The notes below the pieces were generated by a model. The model saw only the letters and a program-made list of their open reading frames with translations. It made no database searches and had not been told where the DNA came from. A program made the translations under genes and the position numbers. From CAWGCE01 sp964480915 (lineage in GTDB: Bacteria > Planctomycetota > Planctomycetia > Pirellulales > Pirellulaceae), in NCBI GenBank assembly GCA_964480915.1, contig CAYZRS010000107.1, positions 1-12,126 on the forward strand: a stretch of DNA of 12,126 nucleotides, written 5' to 3'. Positions 1 to 5,445 of this stretch are shown piece after piece (position 1 is the stretch's first letter; each line of letters begins with the position of its first letter).

Positions 1-1
1 C

Positions 2-55
2 GCCGGGCAATGGGTACCGATCCGCCGAGAGTGCGGCAAGGACGTCGTGATCTAG
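2..55 (+). CDS. Possible 3' end of an unknown gene cut by the window edge
   Basis: Frame 2 is open from the first base of the window and ends at TAG (53-55). It would encode only the last 17 residues of a protein (AGQWVPIRRECGKDVVI). The mix of hydrophobic and charged residues is plausible for a real C-terminus, but so short a fragment cannot be identified. The other two forward frames look less protein-like here. This is a guess, and the stretch may equally be non-coding. Confidence 0.2.
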   Translation, partial: AGQWVPIRRECGKDVVI

Positions 56-170
56 GTTTGCTCTGCGGCCGCTATTCGGTCATCGCGAATGGAATACGCT
101 GGCGCTGGACGGGACTCTTACCGAATCGTCTTTTCCGAAAAGTGAGTTTCGGTCCAGCGCAAGGCGTCTT

Positions 171-190
171 TCTCGGTGGCTCTCGGTGGC
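171..190. repeat. 10-bp perfect tandem duplication
   Basis: TCTCGGTGGC occurs twice with no gap, at 171-180 and 181-190. It lies in the 1-251 stretch, which holds no convincing gene apart from the doubtful gene end at 2-55. Two copies of so short a unit may be chance or slippage, and no function is evident. Confidence 0.5.
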
Positions 191-223
191 CGGCGAAATT
201 CTATGGACGTCCTGCAACGCTGA

Positions 224-250
224 CAGGTTGCGGTACCAAGCAGCAACCTG
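224..250 (-). terminator. Hairpin directly after the alcohol dehydrogenase stop codon
   Basis: CAGGTTGC (224-231) and GCAACCTG (243-250) form a perfect 8-bp stem with an 11-base loop. The stem begins two bases beyond the dehydrogenase stop codon (TAA, 254-252 on the minus strand). No T-run follows on the minus strand, so this is not a textbook intrinsic terminator. Its position suggests transcript end formation or 3'-end protection. Confidence 0.45.
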
Positions 251-251
251 G

Positions 252-1295
252 TTACGGAACGAAAACGGCCTTCACGCAGCCCTCTTTTTGCTGGGAAAAA
301 ACGTCGTAGGCGTGAACGCAATCGTCCAGCGGAAAGCGATGGGTGACGAACGCGTCCAGGTTGAACTTGCCGCTCACGACATCGTCGGTCAGGCGATCCA
401 TGTAATGTCTTGCGGGGCAACGACCGGTGCGGTAGGTCAGGTTTTTGTCGAACGCTTCGACCGGGCCGAAGGTGAAATTCGGAGTGCAGTGACAGCCGAC
501 AACCGACATGATGCCGGCCGGCCTGAGCAATTCGTACGCCAGCTTCTGAGCCGCCGGCAAGCCGACCAACTCCATCACAGCGTCGGCGCCGCGCCCTTCG
601 CTCCGTTCGCGGATCCACTCGTTGGCCTGCTGGGGCGCGACCGCTGCGGTTGCGCCATGAGCCAGCGCCGATTCGCGTCGATCGGCGACCGGATCGATCG
701 CGAGGATATTCTGTGCTCCCAGCGATCGCGCGGCAACGATGGCCATTTGTCCCACGTTGCCACAACCGATGACCGCGTAAATTCCCCGGGCGTCGATTTC
801 GGCCATCTCGGCGCAGAAGTAGCCGGTACTGAAATTGTCGGCCAGCAATAGCGCGGCTTCGTCACTCAGTCCATCCGGAGCGTTCTTGAGCGTGGCATCG
901 GCGAGCGGAACGCGCACGAATTGGCTCTGACATCCTTGCAGCCCCTGCCCGTCCTCGACCCAGCCAAACAGTTCGCCCTGCTCGCAGCGGCACGTGAGTC
1001 CCCGTTGGCAATAAAAACAGTCGCCGCAATTGGTCGTGAACGGTGCGTAGACTCGGTCGCCCGTGCGGTGCTTCGTCACCTCACTGCCCGCTTCGACGAC
1101 GCGCCCGACCACTTCGTGACCCATCACGGTATGGATGTCGAGTCCCTCTTCGCGTCCAAAGAACGGATGCAGATCCGATCCACACAAACCGGCCATCGTG
1201 ATTTCCACGATGGCGTCGGTCGGATGGATGATGGTGGGATCGGGAAGTTCCAGCGGAACGACTTTTTCGACGGCTTCAAAACAGACGGCTTTAAT
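252..1295 (-). CDS. Zinc-dependent alcohol dehydrogenase (MDR family), probable ATT start
   Basis: A 347-residue medium-chain dehydrogenase/reductase, expected to oxidise an alcohol or reduce an aldehyde with NAD(H) in the cytoplasm; the substrate is unknown. Numbering from the ATT at 1295: catalytic-zinc ligands Cys38 (GLCGSD) and His60-Glu61 (GHE), structural-zinc cysteines 90, 93, 96 and 104, Rossmann motif GCGNVG at 177-182, and Asp201 at the end of the next strand, which favours NAD over NADP. The first ATG/GTG/TTG in frame is GTG 1208, but that would remove about 29 residues with the family-typical KAVCFEAVEKV start. No ATG, GTG or TTG exists between ATT 1295 and the upstream in-frame stop. 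A perfect AAGGAGG lies 8 bases before the ATT. The gene follows the LEPR-XLL gene by 20 bases and is probably co-transcribed with it. Family call is firm; the start is inferred. Confidence 0.93.
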   Translation of the reverse strand: MKAVCFEAVEKVVPLELPDPTIIHPTDAIVEITMAGLCGSDLHPFFGREEGLDIHTVMGHEVVGRVVEAGSEVTKHRTGDRVYAPFTTNCGDCFYCQRGLTCRCEQGELFGWVEDGQGLQGCQSQFVRVPLADATLKNAPDGLSDEAALLLADNFSTGYFCAEMAEIDARGIYAVIGCGNVGQMAIVAARSLGAQNILAIDPVADRRESALAHGATAAVAPQQANEWIRERSEGRGADAVMELVGLPAAQKLAYELLRPAGIMSVVGCHCTPNFTFGPVEAFDKNLTYRTGRCPARHYMDRLTDDVVSGKFNLDAFVTHRFPLDDCVHAYDVFSQQKEGCVKAVFVP

Positions 1296-1303
1296 CGCGA
1301 CGT

Positions 1304-1310
1304 CCTCCTT
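1304..1310 (-). promoter_or_regulatory. Strong Shine-Dalgarno site that fixes the ATT start
   Basis: On the minus strand AAGGAGG lies between the LEPR-XLL stop codon (TAA, 1318-1316) and the ATT codon at 1295-1293, with an 8-base spacer. The nearest standard start codon in the dehydrogenase frame is about 95 bases away, so this site serves only the ATT. Its place immediately behind the upstream stop suggests translational coupling. Confidence 0.7.
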
Positions 1311-1315
1311 GCCGA

Positions 1316-2482
1316 TTAGCTGTAATCGTCGCCGAAGAGTGAGCTGTAGAGGCGCGATTCGAGCGAGTTATTACTGTCCATGCCCACAAGTATCGTCGCT
1401 TCTAACGATTGCATGTAGGGCTCGCTAAGTGTCGTCGTTTCGAGTGCCATTTCGGAAAACGCAAAACCGCGACGAAACAGTCCGGTTCGCAACGAATCCA
1501 GGTAAGCGATCGTCAGTCCTTCGCCTTCCGCTGGGTTTGCCAAGCGGGCTTCAAACTCGTCATTGACCGTAGTGCCGGTGGCCGCGGTGAACTGGAGGAG
1601 GAACGAGTCGAGGTTTGGCAGGCTGTTCAGGTTGACGCCTTGCTCACGAAAGAAAGCATTTTCGAAATTGGGACCCCGTTTACTGGCGTCGATCGAGGCG
1701 TTTGCCAGATCATTGAAAGTGACTCCATTTTCGACCTTCAAGGCATCGGCAAAGCTGCCGAGGTTGGCTTCGAATGCGCCATCGAACGTTGTTCCGCTGG
1801 CGAGATAAATTTCGTCCGGGAAGCCGCCCGTCTTGATGGCGACGTCGCTGGTGATGAGGCTGCTCTCAAACGAAACGAGGTCGGCACCGCCCCCCGTGTT
1901 GTAATCGATCTTCGCACCGTTTGCCGTCACGTCGATCAAGGCAATCCAGTCGGCCCCGTTCCCCGTTTTTGCGATCAAGTCACCATTGAGATCGGTGTCG
2001 TTGATGAACATGGCATCGTTGCCACCGCCCGTCTTGAGACTGAAAGTACCATGGAGAACCGAATCGCTCACATACAACGAATCGCCACCGCCACCGGGGC
2101 TGAAGTTGATGTCGCCATCCCATTCAACGTCGGTGAGTCTGACGAAGTCGTCACCTCCGCCCATCTTCAATTGCAACTTGCCGCTTGTCGCATCGAGCGT
2201 GAAGGTGTGACTGGTGAATGTCTCTTTGCCAACTTTGATGGTGGTCGCGCTGCCGTCCGGTGAAGCAAGTCCTTCGACCGTGACTTGATTGCCGACTGTC
2301 GAGACTTCGACGTAGTTGTCGTTGCCGTCACCCTTGAGTGTCACGTTGCCGGATGAGCTGACAGCCAGCTTCACGCTGCCAGCCAACAGCAAGCGTGATT
2401 CGAGCTGTTCGACGTACGAGCCGTCGATGAGCGGTTCTGGTGGAGCGATCGATCGAGTGCGTTGGTGAGATTTCGAATACAC
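1316..2482 (-). CDS. LEPR-XLL-type repeat protein, predicted exported solenoid
   Basis: A 388-residue protein of unknown function. Numbering from GTG 2482, residues 27-35 read LESRLLLAG, matching the N-terminal LEPR-XLL motif of large exported planctomycete proteins; there is no classic hydrophobic signal peptide. Residues 108-241 contain six near-identical-length coils of 22-23 residues, each beginning with a GGGxD-type turn followed by a hydrophobic strand, and a seventh starts at 242. This suggests a beta-solenoid. The turns resemble half of an RTX calcium-binding motif but occur once per coil. The last ~130 residues are non-repetitive. GTG 2482 is chosen because AAAGGA lies 8 bases upstream; an ATG at 2626 is in frame but adds 48 residues of poor character. 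A paralogue lies at 7395-8717. Confidence 0.8.
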   Translation of the reverse strand: MYSKSHQRTRSIAPPEPLIDGSYVEQLESRLLLAGSVKLAVSSSGNVTLKGDGNDNYVEVSTVGNQVTVEGLASPDGSATTIKVGKETFTSHTFTLDATSGKLQLKMGGGDDFVRLTDVEWDGDINFSPGGGGDSLYVSDSVLHGTFSLKTGGGNDAMFINDTDLNGDLIAKTGNGADWIALIDVTANGAKIDYNTGGGADLVSFESSLITSDVAIKTGGFPDEIYLASGTTFDGAFEANLGSFADALKVENGVTFNDLANASIDASKRGPNFENAFFREQGVNLNSLPNLDSFLLQFTAATGTTVNDEFEARLANPAEGEGLTIAYLDSLRTGLFRRGFAFSEMALETTTLSEPYMQSLEATILVGMDSNNSLESRLYSSLFGDDYS

Positions 2483-2820
2483 GATTTGGGTCCTTTGACT
2501 TGGGCTCGGCCTCAGACTTGAGGCGGAAGAACTCGCCAGCGTAGCAGACGAAAACCGCCACCGAAACGAACTCCGCCAGGTTTTGTCATTTTTCCAATGA
2601 AGTTGCCGGTACCTAGATATCGGCAAAATGATCGACCGGTGTTGAGTGGACTGGTCACCCCCCCGAACGATGCGAACGCACGTCGCAAATGGTTCGGCAG
2701 GGGCGGAATAACCGGAAATGTGCCGGCGGTTCGGTCCGATCTACCGACCAACGTTCGTTGGTTGCTCGACTGAGCCCGCCGTAGGAAGCGCGTCGCAGAA
2801 CAAGGATTAAAGAATGAAAC
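2483..2820. other. 338-base gap between HxlR and LEPR-XLL genes with two inverted repeats
   Basis: No convincing gene is present. Two palindromic elements are visible: ACCAACG-TT-CGTTGGT (2747-2762, 7-bp arms, 2-base centre) and TTGCCG/CGGCAA (2603-2608 and 2621-2626, 12-base spacer). The first looks more like a protein-binding site than a hairpin because its centre is too short for a stable loop. The length of the gap suggests that the LEPR-XLL/dehydrogenase pair has its own promoter here, but I cannot pick out a convincing -10/-35 pair. Confidence 0.45.
2509..2524 (-). promoter_or_regulatory. Leader hairpin upstream of the LEPR-XLL start
   Basis: GCCTCA (2509-2514) and TGAGGC (2519-2524) form a perfect 6-bp stem with a 4-base loop. 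It sits in the minus-strand leader, 12 bases upstream of the AAAGGA ribosome site and 26 bases before GTG 2482. It could affect translation or mRNA stability; no role is shown. Confidence 0.35.
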
Positions 2821-3189
2821 TCACTTCTTTTGCATTTTTGCGACCGTGCCGTCCAAATGAGTCAGCCCCCAATTGGCAATCGAGCGCACCACCGGCCCCA
2901 GCGATTTGCCTTTTTTCGTCAGCCGGTAAGCCTCTTTTCCCGGCACTTCGTCGGATGGGAATTTCTCGATCAGCCCGTATTCCAACAGGCGGGCCAAGCG
3001 GTTGGTCAGAATGTTCGTTGCGATTCCCTCCGGAGCGGCAGCGAACTCTTTGAAATGAGTCCGACCCAACAGCAGGTCGCGAATCACCAGAAGGGTCCAC
3101 TTGTCGCCCACGATGTCCAACGTGCAGGCGACCGGACAGCAAGATCGATCGAGCGTCATGGAGAGTTCCCTGTCATTTTCCGATTCCAT
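2821..3189 (-). CDS. HxlR-family (DUF24) winged-helix transcription regulator
   Basis: A 122-residue single-domain DNA-binding protein. It has the family signature CPVACTLDIVGDKWTLLVIRDL (residues 18-39 in the ATG 3189 numbering), the helix-turn-helix GIATNILTNRLARLLEYGLI (55-74), and a wing with YRLTKKG. Cys17, Cys18 and Cys22 cluster at the N-terminus; in characterised HxlR/DUF24 members such as YodB and HypR, an N-terminal cysteine senses quinones, disulfide stress or aldehydes, so redox or electrophile sensing is a fair inference. Start choice is uncertain: ATG 3189 gives a normal length, ATG 3159 (112 residues) has a weak AGGGAA ahead of it, and TTG 3222 would lie inside the operator palindrome. 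It is divergent from the Fe-S/SCP2 gene, its probable target. Confidence 0.92.
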   Translation of the reverse strand: MESENDRELSMTLDRSCCPVACTLDIVGDKWTLLVIRDLLLGRTHFKEFAAAPEGIATNILTNRLARLLEYGLIEKFPSDEVPGKEAYRLTKKGKSLGPVVRSIANWGLTHLDGTVAKMQKK

Positions 3190-3190
3190 A

Positions 3191-3247
3191 TTGACTCTAA
3201 GCCGAATGGTTGCAGAATGCAAGTGTCGATACTTGCAAAATGCAAGT
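3191..3247. promoter_or_regulatory. Divergent promoter region with TGCAAGT operator repeats
   Basis: TGCAAGT (3218-3224) and ACTTGCA (3231-3237) form a 20-bp palindrome with one mismatched pair, counting the inner TCGA core. A third TGCAAGT lies at 3241-3247, in direct orientation 23 bases after the first. Rightward, TTGACT (3191-3196) and CAGAAT (3213-3218) with a 16-base spacer give a plausible promoter whose start would fall in the palindrome. Leftward, TTGCAT (3222-3217) and TAGAGT (3199-3194) with a 17-base spacer give a second one whose -35 box overlaps it. A bound HxlR dimer could therefore control both genes. The repeats are seen; the promoters and binding are inferred. Confidence 0.6.
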
Positions 3248-3281
3248 CACCGATCGTGCCTTCCCATTCTGCGAGGATCTT

Positions 3282-4619
3282 ATGAATCAACGTGACGAGC
3301 ATCCAACGATCCAGAAAGTTCGCCGCCTCCCCGAACGGACTCCGCCCGAGTCGTTAACGGCGGCCGAGTTGCGGCAGCTGTGCCTGGCCTGCGGTGCCGA
3401 CGACATGGGGCTTGTCTCCATCGACCGGCCAGAACTGGACGATCAGCGGGAAGAGATTCTGAGTGTCGCGCCTTGGACCAAGACGCTGCTGTCGTTCGTC
3501 TGCAAGATGAATCGCGAGCCGGTCCGCAGCTCAGTTCGGTCTTGGTCGAATCTAGAATTTCACGAAACGGGGGACCGCATAAACGACGTGGGCCAGGCGG
3601 TCGTGACACATTTAGAACAACGCGGCGACCGTGCGCTGAATCCGCCGATGGGGTTTCCGATGGAGATGGATCGATTCCCGGGGAAGATCTGGGTCGTCTC
3701 ACATAAACCGATTGCCGTGGCCGCCGGTTTGGGTCAGATGGGAATTCATCGCAACGTCATTCACCCCAAGTTTGGCAATTTTATTTTGCTCGGGACGATC
3801 TTGCTTGGACAAGAATTCGCAGCGGAATCTCAATCGGAACCGGTCGACTACCATCCCTGTTTGGAGTGTAAGTTATGCGTTGCCGCTTGTCCCGTCGGCG
3901 CGATTTCAGCCAACGGCGACTTCAATTTCAACTCTTGCTATACACACAACTATCGCGAGTTCATGGGCGGATTTGGTGATTGGGTCGAGCAGGTCGCCGA
4001 CAGCCGTAATCGGAACGACTATCGCCGTCGCGTCTCTGACAGTGAATCGGCATCGGTCTGGCAAAGTCTCTCTTTCGGAGCCAACTACAAAGCGGCCTAT
4101 TGCTTGTCCGTGTGCCCTGCGGGAGAAGATGTGATTGCTCCTTGGCTCGATGATCGTCAACAATTCATGCAGGAGACACTGCGGCCGCTGCAGGAAAAAG
4201 AGGAAGCGATTTACGCGATCCGCGGTTCGGATGCGGCCGACCATGTGACCAAGCGCTTCCCCCACAAGAAGCTTCGTTTCGTCAACGGGACTTTGCACGC
4301 CACCACGATCGATTCGTTTTTAAAAAACGCGCAGCACCTGTTTCAACCGGGTCAAGCCGACGGGCTGGACGCCGTCTACCATTTTACGTTCTCCGGTTCT
4401 GAGCAGCGCCAGGCGACGTTTCGAATCCAGGACCGGCGGTTAGAAGTCGAGGAAGGACATCACGGTACTAGGAACTTGCACGTCCGTGCCGATTCGAAAA
4501 CGTGGCTGAAATTTCTAGCACGGGAAATTCCCATCGCGTGGGCGTTGCTGACGCTGCGAGTCCGCCTGTCAGGCTCACCGACTTGGCTACTGAAGTTCGG
4601 CAAGTGCTTTCCGTCGTAG
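3282..4619 (+). CDS. QueG/reductive-dehalogenase-like Fe-S protein fused to an SCP2 domain
   Basis: A 445-residue two-part protein. The N-terminal half resembles the cobalamin-binding fold of QueG and reductive dehalogenases, including GLGQMGIHRNVIHPKFGNFILLG, which parallels the GLGxxGxxxxLIxPxxGxxxxLG motif of those families. A ferredoxin motif CLECKLCVAACP follows with Cys193, 196, 199 and 203, then Cys219 and a CxxxCP at Cys274/278, which could supply a second cluster with one ligand unclear. The last ~90 residues match an SCP2 lipid-carrier domain (FTFSGSEQRQATFRIQDRRL through DSKTWLKFLAREI). This suggests a redox enzyme acting on a hydrophobic molecule held by SCP2; cobalamin use is unproven. 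ATG 3282 is chosen because GAGG lies 5 bases upstream; an in-frame ATG at 3210 overlaps the operator. Divergent from HxlR. Confidence 0.87.
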   Translation: MNQRDEHPTIQKVRRLPERTPPESLTAAELRQLCLACGADDMGLVSIDRPELDDQREEILSVAPWTKTLLSFVCKMNREPVRSSVRSWSNLEFHETGDRINDVGQAVVTHLEQRGDRALNPPMGFPMEMDRFPGKIWVVSHKPIAVAAGLGQMGIHRNVIHPKFGNFILLGTILLGQEFAAESQSEPVDYHPCLECKLCVAACPVGAISANGDFNFNSCYTHNYREFMGGFGDWVEQVADSRNRNDYRRRVSDSESASVWQSLSFGANYKAAYCLSVCPAGEDVIAPWLDDRQQFMQETLRPLQEKEEAIYAIRGSDAADHVTKRFPHKKLRFVNGTLHATTIDSFLKNAQHLFQPGQADGLDAVYHFTFSGSEQRQATFRIQDRRLEVEEGHHGTRNLHVRADSKTWLKFLAREIPIAWALLTLRVRLSGSPTWLLKFGKCFPS

Positions 4620-4632
4620 TTCGACGGCAAAG
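4607..4632 (+). terminator. Hairpin carrying the Fe-S/SCP2 stop codon in its loop
   Basis: CCGTCG (4611-4616) pairs with CGACGG (4622-4627) around a 5-base loop that contains the stop codon TAG (4617-4619). Beyond a single bulged C, CTTT (4607-4610) pairs with AAAG (4629-4632). No T-run follows. It may end or stabilise the transcript, or slow ribosomes at termination; it would not be a classic intrinsic terminator. Confidence 0.35.
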
Positions 4633-4703
4633 GCAAGGTGTTCTTTGGCCGAGAGCCATATTTCGTCCGAAGGAGTCAGGTTTTCACGTCGATCCGTGGG
4701 AAA

Positions 4704-4741
4704 CGCCGGCATCGGCATAGCGGAACAATCCGCGTCCGGCG
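4704..4741 (+). promoter_or_regulatory. Nested stem-loop just before the sigma-factor start
   Basis: CGCCGG (4704-4709) pairs with CCGGCG (4736-4741), enclosing an inner GCGG (4720-4723)/CCGC (4730-4733) stem. The structure ends 11 bases before ATG 4753, where no good Shine-Dalgarno is seen. Immediately after it, ATG 4745 opens a three-codon reading frame (Met-Gly-Pro) whose TGA overlaps the sigma ATG. Both could modulate sigma translation; this is inference from position. Confidence 0.35.
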
Positions 4742-4752
4742 ATAATGGGGCC

Positions 4753-5403
4753 ATGAAAATGTGGCCCGAATCGGAACAAACGCAAGAGCTGCTTGATCTT
4801 GTCAAGCAAGGTGATCAAGAGGCAACCGAACGATTGTTGGGCAGGCATCGCGATGCGCTGCGTCGGTTGGTGGCGATGCGATTGGATCGCAAGATACAAA
4901 CTCGCGTTGATGCCAGCGACATCGTGCAAGATGTTCTGGTCGAAGCGAATCGGCGGTTGAACAAGTATCTCGAAAACCCAGTCATGCCCTTTCATCTTTG
5001 GCTGAGGCACATGGCCAAGGATCGCATCATTGATGCCCACCGGCGTCATCGGGTCAGCGCGAAGCGGAGCGTCGACAAAGAGCAACCGTTGGTAGCGGCT
5101 GGCGGGCTCGATCGGTCAACGGTCGAATTGGCGGCTCAGCTGTGGGATCGCGAAGCGACGCCCGGCGCCGCGGCTACGATGCACGAACTGCAGGCGCGGT
5201 TCGAGGAAGCGATCGGTCAGCTGCCAGAACAGGATCAAGAGATTGTGCTGATGCGGCATTTCGAGCATCTGTCGAATCAAGAAACGGCGCAAGCGTTGGA
5301 GCTAAGCGAACCGGCGGCCAGCATGCGTTACTTGCGTGCGATGCGGCGACTGCGCGTCCTGTTGTCTGATCCCGATTCTGAAGAGGGTGATTCCGAGTCT
5401 TAG
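4753..5403 (+). CDS. ECF-type RNA polymerase sigma factor
   Basis: A 216-residue sigma-70-family factor that would direct RNA polymerase to a dedicated promoter set. Region 2 spans roughly residues 14-95 and includes DASDIVQDVLVEA (from Asp53), the counterpart of the usual DAEDLVQE. Region 4 begins near Leu157 (LPEQDQEIVLMRHFEHLSNQETAQAL) and carries the helix-turn-helix that reads the -35 box. There is no region 3, as expected for the ECF class. The kinase gene follows by 42 bases on the same strand, matching the sigma-kinase pairs frequent in planctomycetes. Ser55 replaces the usual glutamate in the DAED motif, the region where the kinase-controlled factor EcfP carries its phosphothreonine. 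ATG 4753 is preferred over an upstream in-frame codon at 4645 because the conserved region starts just after it. Confidence 0.93.
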   Translation: MKMWPESEQTQELLDLVKQGDQEATERLLGRHRDALRRLVAMRLDRKIQTRVDASDIVQDVLVEANRRLNKYLENPVMPFHLWLRHMAKDRIIDAHRRHRVSAKRSVDKEQPLVAAGGLDRSTVELAAQLWDREATPGAAATMHELQARFEEAIGQLPEQDQEIVLMRHFEHLSNQETAQALELSEPAASMRYLRAMRRLRVLLSDPDSEEGDSES

Positions 5404-5445
5404 CAGGTCTTCATCGAATCTTGCGCCAACGGATCATTGCACGTG

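Noticed and set aside
118..765. 215-residue open frame on the minus strand
   Set aside because: It lies in another frame of the alcohol dehydrogenase, is rich in Arg/Ser/Gly, and shows no family motif.
186..851. 221-residue open frame on the plus strand
   Set aside because: It is antisense to the dehydrogenase, whose zinc and nucleotide-binding motifs are all intact.
1409..2263. 284-residue open frame on the plus strand
   Set aside because: It is antisense to the LEPR-XLL repeat region; its openness follows from the repetitive composition of the true gene, and no domain is recognisable.
1316..2482. Calling the LEPR-XLL protein a standard RTX toxin or hemolysin
   Set aside because: The nonapeptide does not occur in tandem every 9 residues; only half-motifs occur once per 22 residues.
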